Below, one piece after another: positions 38,931-46,722 of a DNA stretch of 64,000 bases (positions are counted from its first letter, which is position 1; every line of letters starts with the position of its first letter). The DNA comes from Vibrio furnissii CIP 102972 (GTDB taxonomy: Bacteria > Pseudomonadota > Gammaproteobacteria > Enterobacterales > Vibrionaceae). The stretch spans positions 496,001-560,000 of the forward strand of contig NZ_ACZP01000013.1 in the NCBI RefSeq assembly GCF_000176175.1. The letters are read 5' to 3'. The notes under the pieces are model-generated. The model was not told the origin of the DNA and did no database searches. It saw only the letters and a list, made by a program, of their open reading frames with translations. The translations under genes and the position numbers were made by a program.

Positions 38931-40808
38931 ATGTCTGCATATTTAAAGGAATATCAATGGGCTAAGGATGAGCCGCAAGCGTTCTGGAAAGCGCAAGCCC
39001 AAAACATCGACTGGTTTGAATTCCCTCAAACCATTTTGCAAAAAGACGAACACGGCATTGAACGCTGGTTCCCGGATGGTTTACTCAACACCTCGTGGTT
39101 GGCGTTGGATTACCACTGTGAGCAGGGTCGTGGCGATCAAACCGCGCTGATTTATGACTCGCCGGTGACGGGTAAAAAGCAGCGTTACAGCTACACCGCG
39201 CTGCGGGATTGTGTCGCGCGCGTGGCGGGTATGTTGGCCGCGCAGGGCGTCACCAAAGGCGATCGCGTGATTATCTACATGCCGATGATCCCCGAAGCGG
39301 CGATGGCGATGCTGGCGTGTGCGCGTTTGGGCGCTATTCACTCGGTGGTATTTGGTGGTTTTGCGCCAAACGAGCTGGCGGTGCGAATTGAAGACGCCGA
39401 ACCCAAAGTCATTATGACGGCCTCTTGCGGCGTAGAAGTCAACAAAGTGATTCCTTATAAGCCCTTGGTGGATAAGGCGATCATGGATAGCCGCTGGAAA
39501 CCTGAACACGTGTTGGTGTATCAACGTCCGGAATGCCCGGCCGATTTAACCAGCGAGCGCGATTTGGAATGGAACACGCTGATTCAAAGTGCGCTACCGC
39601 ACGCGTGTGTGCCCGTGTTGGCGACCGACCCGCTATACATTCTGTACACCTCGGGCACGACCGGTAAACCGAAAGGCGTGGTGCGCGACAACGGCGGTCA
39701 CGCGGTGGCGCTCAAGTACTCGATGAGCAGTATTTATGACATGCCACAAGATGGCGTGTTTTGGGCTGCATCTGACGTGGGTTGGGTGGTGGGGCACTCA
39801 TACATTGTTTACGCACCGCTGCTGCACGGCTGTACGACCATTTTGTACGAAGGCAAACCGGTGCGCACACCGGATCCGGGTGCTTTCTGGCGTGTGTGTC
39901 AGGAATATAAAGTGACCGCGCTGTTCTCTGCACCAACGGCTTTCCGTGCCATCAAAAAAGAAGATCCGGAAGGGGAACACCTCAAAAAGTATGACTTGTC
40001 GAGCGTGAAAACCATCTTTATGGCGGGTGAACGTTTGGATCCGCCGACTTTAGAATGGGTGGAATCAAAAACCGATAAGCCGGTGATTGACCACTGGTGG
40101 CAAACCGAAACGGGCTGGGCGATTGCCGGTAATCCGACCGGCATTGAGCTGATGCCGATTAAAGCGGGTTCAGCGACCAAGCCGATTCCGGGGTATCAAG
40201 TGGAGATCCTCAATGAACTCGGCGAGGTGCTGCCACCCAATCAACAAGGCTTTGTGGCGTTAAAACGCCCGTTGCCGCCCAGCTGTTTGCCGACTGTGTG
40301 GCGCAACCACGACCGTTTTGAGACCGGTTATCTGTCGCAATTTCCGGGGTACTACGTCTCGGGTGACGGCGGTTATCTCGATGAAGACGGTTATCTGTTC
40401 ATCATGGGCCGCATTGACGATGTGATTAACGTTGCTGGCCATCGCCTCTCGACGGGTGAGATGGAAGAGATCGTCGGCGCCCACCCTGCGGTGGCGGAAT
40501 GCGCGGTAGTCGGCGTGCACGATGAACTGAAAGGGCAGTTGCCACTCGGACTTGTGGTGCTGAAAGATGGCGTGAAGATCGATGCGTTGGCGCTGGAAAC
40601 CGAATTGGTCAGCAGCGTGCGCAGTCAAATTGGCGCGGTGGCGTGTTTTAAACACGCACTGGTGGTGGAGCGATTACCCAAAACCCGTTCAGGTAAGATT
40701 TTGCGCCGCATTATCCGCCAGATTGCGGATGGCGAAAGTTACACGGTTCCATCCACCATTGACGATCCAACCAGCCTCAACGAATTGGAAAAGGTGCTGC
40801 ATCATTAA
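38931..40808 (+). CDS. prpE: propionyl-CoA synthetase
   Basis: This 625-residue acyl-adenylate-forming enzyme activates propionate with ATP and CoA, the entry step of the pathway. It has the phosphate loop YTSGTTGKPKG, the DHWWQTETGW block and the C-terminal catalytic Lys589 in TRSGKILRR. That Lys is the usual site of regulatory acylation in this family. It is the last gene of the prp operon and is followed by a terminator. Confidence 0.95.
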   Translation: MSAYLKEYQWAKDEPQAFWKAQAQNIDWFEFPQTILQKDEHGIERWFPDGLLNTSWLALDYHCEQGRGDQTALIYDSPVTGKKQRYSYTALRDCVARVAGMLAAQGVTKGDRVIIYMPMIPEAAMAMLACARLGAIHSVVFGGFAPNELAVRIEDAEPKVIMTASCGVEVNKVIPYKPLVDKAIMDSRWKPEHVLVYQRPECPADLTSERDLEWNTLIQSALPHACVPVLATDPLYILYTSGTTGKPKGVVRDNGGHAVALKYSMSSIYDMPQDGVFWAASDVGWVVGHSYIVYAPLLHGCTTILYEGKPVRTPDPGAFWRVCQEYKVTALFSAPTAFRAIKKEDPEGEHLKKYDLSSVKTIFMAGERLDPPTLEWVESKTDKPVIDHWWQTETGWAIAGNPTGIELMPIKAGSATKPIPGYQVEILNELGEVLPPNQQGFVALKRPLPPSCLPTVWRNHDRFETGYLSQFPGYYVSGDGGYLDEDGYLFIMGRIDDVINVAGHRLSTGEMEEIVGAHPAVAECAVVGVHDELKGQLPLGLVVLKDGVKIDALALETELVSSVRSQIGAVACFKHALVVERLPKTRSGKILRRIIRQIADGESYTVPSTIDDPTSLNELEKVLHH

Positions 40809-40895
40809 GGTGTAGCTTGTGCTCAAGCCGCGTGAGGACGTTCTGGCATGCGGCCTGAGGAAACTAGGGGAAACGCAGTTCATTTTGACCCTTTG

Positions 40896-40921
40896 TGCTC
40901 CGCGCTCGCGGAGCATTTTTT
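40896..40921 (+). terminator. rho-independent terminator of the prp operon
   Basis: TGCTCCGCG and CGCGGAGCA form a 9-bp stem with a two-base loop, followed by a T-run. Confidence 0.9.
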
Positions 40922-41030
40922 TACCTGCCGCATACGATTCATTCTATGTATTCAAAATATATATGGGTAATTGCCTGAAATTTATCAACTTATGCAAATA
41001 CTCATTATTTATTTCAATTAGTAGGCTTTA

Positions 41031-41057
41031 CATATAGTAAGTAAAGCTTACTATATG
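41031..41057 (+). promoter_or_regulatory. 27-bp palindromic operator upstream of the MarR-efflux operon
   Basis: CATATAGTAAG and CTTACTATATG are perfect 11-bp arms around TAAAG, 68 bases before the MarR start. The size and symmetry suit a MarR dimer. The remaining 316-base gap between prpE and marR is AT-rich and holds only the prp terminator. Confidence 0.75.
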
Positions 41058-41124
41058 CTTAACTTGTTTCTAAATGTAACCATACATTGAGAAAGATGAA
41101 TAACATAAATCAAAAGGCGAAGTT

Positions 41125-41544
41125 ATGACGGCTCCATCCATTGGCTATTTACTGTGGGATGTTATGCGTCTGGTACGGAAACAGTATCAGGAAGAATCGG
41201 GGGCGAATTGCCTCACCATTGCACAAGCCAAAGCGCTGTCACAGATCGCCCGTTATCAGGGCATCAAGCAGGTGGAGCTGGCGGAACTTCTCGAAATCAA
41301 ACCGATGAGCTTGGTACGAGTGATCGACTCGTTGGTCGAAGAAGGGTTGGTTGAACGTCGTCCTGATCCCAAAGACCGCCGTGCCCATCAAATTTATTTG
41401 TTGCCTGATGCTGAGGCGCAATTAGTGAAAATTAAAGCCGTGAGCAATCGTATTTGGGATGAAGCCTTGCAAGGTTTAACTCCAGAAGCGCGCGAGCAAT
41501 TCATCAGTACGCTGGAACACATTCACAGCAATCTCTCCAAATAA
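41125..41544 (+). CDS. MarR-family transcriptional regulator
   Basis: This 139-residue winged-helix protein follows the MarR/SlyA pattern: LTIAQAKALSQIARYQGIKQVELAELLEI and the wing EGLVERRPDPKDRRAHQIYL. It likely represses its own operon with the EmrA/EmrB-like genes by binding the upstream palindrome, and releases it when a small phenolic or hydrophobic compound binds. The efflux genes follow 25 bases downstream. Confidence 0.92.
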   Translation: MTAPSIGYLLWDVMRLVRKQYQEESGANCLTIAQAKALSQIARYQGIKQVELAELLEIKPMSLVRVIDSLVEEGLVERRPDPKDRRAHQIYLLPDAEAQLVKIKAVSNRIWDEALQGLTPEAREQFISTLEHIHSNLSK

Positions 41545-41569
41545 ACAATACGTATCAGGAATATCTTGT

Positions 41570-42631
41570 ATGTCTCACGAACAATCACAGACGCCTTCCC
41601 AACCTGCATCCAAACCACGTCGTAAAACCAAGCGGACCGTACTGCTTTTTCTGGTGCCCATCATGGCGGTGGCGGGAAGCGTGGCAGTCTATCTGCATGG
41701 GGGCCGTTATGTGGAAACCGATAACGCGTATGTGAAAGCTGATAAAACGTCAATTACTGCGGAAGTCTCCGGGCGCATCATCAATGTTCCGGTGGAAGAG
41801 AACCAACATGTCAAAGCGGGCGAGTTGCTGCTGCAAATCGACCCAACCTCATACGACATCGCGGTGGCACAGGCGCGCGCCAATCTTAATGATGTCAGCA
41901 CCTCACTGACTACTTTGAAGGCAGAATACCAGAGCAAACTGGCGAACATTGAGGTGTCTAAAAGTCAGCATGAATACCTCAATAAAGAGGAAGCGCGTCA
42001 GTTTAACTTGTTGAAGAAAAAATACATTTCTGAATCTCAGTTTGATTCGGCGCGCCAGAAAACCCTGGTTGTGGAACTTGAAGTCAACGCACTGAAAAAA
42101 GAACTTAAGCAAATTGAAGAGAGCTTAGGCGGCGATGTGACGGCGCCAGTGGAACTGCATCCGAAATATCGTGCGGCGTTGGCAGCTCTGGAAAAAGCGG
42201 AAAACGATCTGCAACACGTCAATGTGTACGCGCCCGCAGATGGTGTGGTCACCAAAGTGGTCGAGAAAGGGCAATACACGTCACCGGGCACATTGGCGAT
42301 GATGCTGATTTCAGCCTCGGATATTTGGATTGAAGCGAATTTTACCGAAACCGAATTGACGCACGTTCAGGTTGGCCAGGACGTGGACATCAATGTCGAC
42401 TACGCGCCGGATTTCAAATGGCATGGCGTGGTGGAAAGCCTAAGCCCAGCAACTGGATCCGAATTCTCAATCATTCCGGCGCAAAATGCGACGGGCAACT
42501 GGGTAAAAATTGCACAACGCTTGCCGATTCGTATCCGCATTGAGGCAAACCCAGAAGCGCCGCAACTGCGTGCAGGGTTAAGTGCCGTCGTGACGGTTGA
42601 TACCAAACATCAACGTCATCTGTCGCTGTAA
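41570..42631 (+). CDS. HlyD-family membrane fusion protein, EmrA-like
   Basis: This 353-residue protein has one N-terminal membrane helix (about 24-43), a split lipoyl/barrel domain (GRYVETDNAYVKADKTSITAEVSG and the later VYAPADGVVTKV), and an intervening coiled coil of about 80 residues. This is the EmrA layout. It bridges an inner-membrane MFS pump to an outer-membrane TolC channel. It lies between the MarR gene and the pump gene. Confidence 0.92.
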   Translation: MSHEQSQTPSQPASKPRRKTKRTVLLFLVPIMAVAGSVAVYLHGGRYVETDNAYVKADKTSITAEVSGRIINVPVEENQHVKAGELLLQIDPTSYDIAVAQARANLNDVSTSLTTLKAEYQSKLANIEVSKSQHEYLNKEEARQFNLLKKKYISESQFDSARQKTLVVELEVNALKKELKQIEESLGGDVTAPVELHPKYRAALAALEKAENDLQHVNVYAPADGVVTKVVEKGQYTSPGTLAMMLISASDIWIEANFTETELTHVQVGQDVDINVDYAPDFKWHGVVESLSPATGSEFSIIPAQNATGNWVKIAQRLPIRIRIEANPEAPQLRAGLSAVVTVDTKHQRHLSL

Positions 42632-42646
42632 GGGTGAGGCGTTCAG

Positions 42647-44164
42647 ATGGAAAGTCATGCGACATCTGTCGCGAGTGATGACAGCGGTAAACGCGGGTTT
42701 ATTACGCTGTCGGTCATGCTTGCGACCATCATGCAGGCACTCGATACCACCATTGCAAACGTGGCGCTGCCGCACATGCAAGGTGCCATGAGTGCAACGC
42801 AGGATCAAATCTCATGGGTTCTGACGTCGTACATCGTCGCCGCCGCAATTGCGATGCCCCTGACGGGCTTTATCGCGGCGCGCATTGGGCGTAAGCGTCT
42901 GTTCCTCTATTCAGTGGTTGGATTTACGTTTGCGTCAGTGCTGTGTGGTGCGGCGCAATCGCTGGAACAAATCATCCTCTTTCGCTTGTTGCAAGGGATC
43001 TTCGGTGCTAGCTTGGTGCCGCTCTCCCAGTCGGTGCTGCTCGACACGTATCCCACTGAACAACATGGTTCGGCGATGGCGATGTGGGGCGTGGGTGTCA
43101 TGGTTGGGCCGATTCTTGGCCCGTCATTGGGGGGCTGGCTCACCGAGTACTACAACTGGCGCTGGGTGTTTTACATCAACGTGCCGTTTGGGATCTTGGC
43201 GTGGCTTGGCATTGCGGCGTTTGTGAAAGAAACCAAGTTAGACCCCAGTCGGCGCTTTGATGTATTTGGCTTTGCGCTGCTCGGCCTTGCGATTGGGTGC
43301 TTGCAGATGTTTCTCGATCGCGGTGAATCGCAGAACTGGTTCTCTAGTATGGAGATCGTCATTGAAGCGGGCATTTCCGTGTTGGCGTTTTACATGTTCA
43401 CCGTGCACATGTTTACTGCCAAAGCACCGTTTTTAGAGCCGGTCATGTTCAAAGACCGCAACTTTGTGGTCGGGCTGTTGTTTGGCTTCATGATGGGCGT
43501 GATTTTGCTCGCGACGATGGCGTTATTGCCGCCGTTCCTGCAAAACTTTATGGATTATCCGGTGTTGGATGTTGGCTTACTGCTCACGCCACGCGGTTTT
43601 GGCACCATGGTCGGCATGATGATCGTCGGGCGGTTATCGGGCAAAGTGGATTTGCGTTACCTGATCACCATTGGGTTATTGCTGATGATCTTCTCGTTGT
43701 GGGAAATGACGCACTTTTCAGTGTTCGTCACACGTTGGGAAATCATTCATACCGGGATTGTGCAGGGGCTGGGGCTGGGATTGGTCTTTGTGCCGCTGTC
43801 GACGCTCACGTTCTCCACATTGGAACCGCGCTATCGGAATGAAGGAACGGCGCTATTTAGCCTGATTCGTAACATTGGTAGCAGCATCGGTATTTCGATG
43901 GTGGTAACTTATCTTGCGCACCGCGCGCAGATTAACCATGCGGTCTATTCCGAGCACATCAATCTGTTCAATCCGGCGTTGCAAGAGGCGGTGCAGAAAG
44001 GGGTGTATGACATCTCGAGCACGGCGGGATTGGTTGAAGTCAACAGCATGGTCAGCAGCCAAGCCTATATTTTCGGCTATTTGCAGGATTTCCGTTTCAT
44101 GATGTACGTCTGTGTGGTGATGATTCCGCTTTTGGTTTTGTTACGCAAGCCGGGGAAACGTTAA
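42647..44164 (+). CDS. DHA2-family MFS multidrug efflux pump, EmrB-like
   Basis: This 505-residue protein has about 14 hydrophobic segments and DHA2 motifs: LDTTIANVALPHM in the first helix, the GFIAARIGRKRLF loop and GVGVMVGPILGPSLGGWL. It should export toxic hydrophobic compounds using the proton gradient, with the upstream EmrA-like protein and TolC. It lies 15 bases after the fusion-protein gene and ends at a terminator. Confidence 0.93.
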   Translation: MESHATSVASDDSGKRGFITLSVMLATIMQALDTTIANVALPHMQGAMSATQDQISWVLTSYIVAAAIAMPLTGFIAARIGRKRLFLYSVVGFTFASVLCGAAQSLEQIILFRLLQGIFGASLVPLSQSVLLDTYPTEQHGSAMAMWGVGVMVGPILGPSLGGWLTEYYNWRWVFYINVPFGILAWLGIAAFVKETKLDPSRRFDVFGFALLGLAIGCLQMFLDRGESQNWFSSMEIVIEAGISVLAFYMFTVHMFTAKAPFLEPVMFKDRNFVVGLLFGFMMGVILLATMALLPPFLQNFMDYPVLDVGLLLTPRGFGTMVGMMIVGRLSGKVDLRYLITIGLLLMIFSLWEMTHFSVFVTRWEIIHTGIVQGLGLGLVFVPLSTLTFSTLEPRYRNEGTALFSLIRNIGSSIGISMVVTYLAHRAQINHAVYSEHINLFNPALQEAVQKGVYDISSTAGLVEVNSMVSSQAYIFGYLQDFRFMMYVCVVMIPLLVLLRKPGKR

Positions 44165-44177
44165 GTTTCTATTGAAT

Positions 44178-44202
44178 AAAACGCCGCTCTGCGGCGTTTT
44201 TG
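44178..44202 (+). terminator. rho-independent terminator of the efflux operon
   Basis: AAAACGCCGC and GCGGCGTTTT form a perfect 10-bp stem with a TCT loop and T-run. Confidence 0.92.
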
Positions 44203-44328
44203 TTTTATTTTCTCAAGTATTAATCTCAATACTTAGCTTTTTGCGATAAAAACTCACCACACCACGATGTTTTTTTCTCGGACGATCTTATAAAATCTCC
44301 TCAAGACTTCTTGATTAACTTCACAAAA

Positions 44329-44811
44329 ATGTCATCAGTTTCGCTCCAAGCGGCCCAAATAGCAGATTTAGAAATTTTGAATCAATTGATGTTCGACCTA
44401 CACGATGAACACCATCGCGCCTGCCCGGAATATTTCAAAACGGCAGAAGAGGTGGAGCAGGAAAAGAGTATCGCGCGCTATATTGAAAATCCGGATTGCT
44501 TGGTGCTGGTAGCGAAAGTCGATACCCAGATCGTCGGTTTCATTACGGGGTATTTTAGTGAATTAGTCTCATCGGTCAGTAAGCCTGTGCCGATGGGCAG
44601 TATTGATGAGCTCTATGTGATGCCGCAATACCGCCAACAAGGCATCGCACGCCAACTGTTTTCTCGTTTAGAGCAAACGTTTGTTGAGTATGGCGTGGCC
44701 GAGGTGTTTGTCGAAGTCTGGGATTTTAACAAGGAAGCACAATTATTTTATCAGGATGTCGGTTTTTCCCATCATATTCATTGGTTGAGAAAGTCAGTGC
44801 GTCGTTCTTAG
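44329..44811 (+). CDS. GNAT-family N-acetyltransferase
   Basis: This 160-residue single GNAT domain has the acetyl-CoA signature region YVMPQYRQQGIARQLFSRLE and the following beta-bulge AEVFVEVWDFNKEAQLFY. The substrate is unknown. The ATG at 44329 is used; the frame extends to a TTG at 44311 with no ribosome site. It is a separate unit after the efflux terminator and may be read with the Nudix-PAP2 gene 33 bases downstream. Confidence 0.85.
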   Translation: MSSVSLQAAQIADLEILNQLMFDLHDEHHRACPEYFKTAEEVEQEKSIARYIENPDCLVLVAKVDTQIVGFITGYFSELVSSVSKPVPMGSIDELYVMPQYRQQGIARQLFSRLEQTFVEYGVAEVFVEVWDFNKEAQLFYQDVGFSHHIHWLRKSVRRS

Positions 44812-44844
44812 GTGGCTGACCCTTTGTGATAATAGGTTATTAGT

Positions 44845-46305
44845 GTGTACAAGCGATTGTCAGTACTCGGCTTCAGTTTAGTGATTTCTCTCGCGGCGTC
44901 GTTTTTTACGTATGCCGCTCCCCAAGTCGCGCCCGAGCATTTAAGAGGGGCGCTGTGCCTTGTTCGAGCTGACGACAAAATTGTGTTGGTCGACGAGATC
45001 ATTACCAAACAACTCTCCCTGCCTGGCGGTACCATTGAAGGCGGGGAATCACCAGAATTGACGGCACAACGTGAAACGTGGGAAGAAACAGGCTTGGTGG
45101 TAACGGTCGGCAAACTGCTGGGCTATACCGAAAGTGCCGCCGTTTATGATTGCGTCAGCGATTCAGACATCATCGTGTATCAATACATCAATCGCTGGGG
45201 CGGGTATGAATTGCCAGTGTGGTTTGCACCGCATTACGGCATTGAAGTGTCACAAGCGATGTTGGTGCATCCGAGCCGAATTGCAGACAGCCAATATCGT
45301 TTCCCCAAACAGTGGGCGCATATTCAAACGCTATTTAAGGACGCGACCAATCAGTCAACCAATGTGGTGCCTGAACTGATTAAAGCGGCCCCCGCGCTGC
45401 ATCAAACCGAAATCGGTTGGATTGTGGCGCTGCAATACGCAGTGGCAAGTTTGCCGCACGTGGTTGAAATGGCGTTGAGCCAACTGATTTTGGTCAGCGG
45501 TGCGTTGGCATCACCAGTGCTGGGGCTGTTGCTGTTTCCGTTTTTTTATTGGCAAAGTGGCCGCGCGTTTTGCTACAAAGCTTTCTTTTCTGTCACGGTG
45601 ATTTCGCTGGTGTGCTTGATCGCTCAGCAAGGGTTTGCCTTGCCGCGCCCACATGCGTACATGCCATCGATTCAACTGGTGAGCAGCTCGGGTCATGGCT
45701 TCCCTAGTTTACCGTTGGCGGTGTGGGTGTGTTTAGGCATTCTCTGGCTGCTGGAAAATGAAAAACTGGGTTGGAACAAAAGTACAGGCGCGCTGCTGGT
45801 CTCAGTGTTGTGGTTGTCGTTATCCAAGTTCTATTCAGGCAGCGCGTTTATCGTCGATATGTTGGTCGGTGCGGTGCTGGGTGCGTTGGTTGCATGGCAC
45901 ATTGTGCGTCTGGATGAAAAGGCGCAAATTCAGGTGGATCGCTTGCTGTGCTCAAGAGGGCCGTGGCTCACTTTGACGGCGATCGCCGCGGTGGTTACGT
46001 ATTTGTGGCCGATGCCTGTGTTCACCTCTTGGCTGGTCGTGTTAGCGGTCATGACCGTGGTGGTGATGCTGACGCGAGATGCCAACACCCATGCGATGTC
46101 ATTTCGACAACTGCTGTTTGTCATTATGGCCTTACTGCTCGCAAATGAGCTGGTGAGTTACGCTGCAACGTTCGTGTCATCCAGTGGCACATGGTCGTTG
46201 GCGTTGAGCACACTGCGCGAGCCGATTCTGATCATCTTGTTCGTGCTCATGGCACGGCTCGCAACGCGGCAGTCCGTCACGGAAGTGACTCCCTCATGCG
46301 ATTGA
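44845..46305 (+). CDS. exported Nudix hydrolase fused to a PAP2-like membrane domain
   Basis: This 486-residue protein starts with a signal-like hydrophobic segment (about 6-24). A Nudix domain follows, with its box at residues 62-84 (G62, E68, R76, E77, E80, E81, G83); the usual aliphatic residue after RE is Thr78. From about residue 205 there are eight or nine membrane segments containing a PAP2 pattern: PRP, SSGH with His284 and a C3-like block at 327-338. The C3 block has Lys328 and Ala334 where the family has Arg and the catalytic His, while Asp338 remains. The first motif also lacks its Lys. The phosphatase part is therefore probably inactive. GTG start. Confidence 0.85.
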   Translation: MYKRLSVLGFSLVISLAASFFTYAAPQVAPEHLRGALCLVRADDKIVLVDEIITKQLSLPGGTIEGGESPELTAQRETWEETGLVVTVGKLLGYTESAAVYDCVSDSDIIVYQYINRWGGYELPVWFAPHYGIEVSQAMLVHPSRIADSQYRFPKQWAHIQTLFKDATNQSTNVVPELIKAAPALHQTEIGWIVALQYAVASLPHVVEMALSQLILVSGALASPVLGLLLFPFFYWQSGRAFCYKAFFSVTVISLVCLIAQQGFALPRPHAYMPSIQLVSSSGHGFPSLPLAVWVCLGILWLLENEKLGWNKSTGALLVSVLWLSLSKFYSGSAFIVDMLVGAVLGALVAWHIVRLDEKAQIQVDRLLCSRGPWLTLTAIAAVVTYLWPMPVFTSWLVVLAVMTVVVMLTRDANTHAMSFRQLLFVIMALLLANELVSYAATFVSSSGTWSLALSTLREPILIILFVLMARLATRQSVTEVTPSCD

Positions 46306-46310
46306 ACAAA

Positions 46311-46336
46311 GCCCGGTGATCTCACCGGGTTTTTTA
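46311..46336 (+). terminator. rho-independent terminator after the Nudix-PAP2 gene
   Basis: CCCGGTGA and TCACCGGG form a perfect 8-bp stem with a two-base loop, followed by six T. Confidence 0.9.
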
Positions 46337-46660
46337 TTTCCTGTCCTTTGCTCATTACGCCCTTCGAATAATATTCTGTTATTTCAACAAATTGTTCGAG
46401 TATTCCTCTCATCAGTAAATTGGCCTGATTCGGCCGGTTTCTGCACCGACTTAATTTCACGCGAAATCATCATGTCATCTGAATATTTGGAAATGGCCGA
46501 TTTCTTATTGCGATAACGTACTGATATATAATCAGTAAAAATTATTGTAAGAATTTATTTATTAAATATTAATATGAAACGCTTGTCATAAAATTACCGT
46601 AGTCATAGGATAGCTGAGAACACTTTTTGTACAGGATATGTGCAAAAGATTCGTCTGGTT

Positions 46661-46715
46661 TTGACAAAATTATCTATACGTTATGGTCATTCCATCTGAA
46701 ATGACCTCATGGAGG
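46661..46715 (+). promoter_or_regulatory. candidate promoter and inverted repeat in front of the A-T-R gene
   Basis: TTGACA (46661-46666) is followed after 15 bases by TATGGT, a short spacing for sigma-70. An inverted repeat, GGTCATT/AATGACC with an 8-base loop (46685-46706), overlaps that -10 and ends just before the strong GGAGG ribosome site (46711-46715). The 417-base gap upstream is AT-rich and, apart from the terminator at its left end, holds no other gene or element I can support. Confidence 0.45.
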
Positions 46716-46722
46716 ATACAAG

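Noticed and set aside
46316..46516. 66-codon plus-strand frame after the Nudix-PAP2 gene
   Set aside because: It begins inside the terminator, has no ribosome site and spans an AT-rich regulatory gap.
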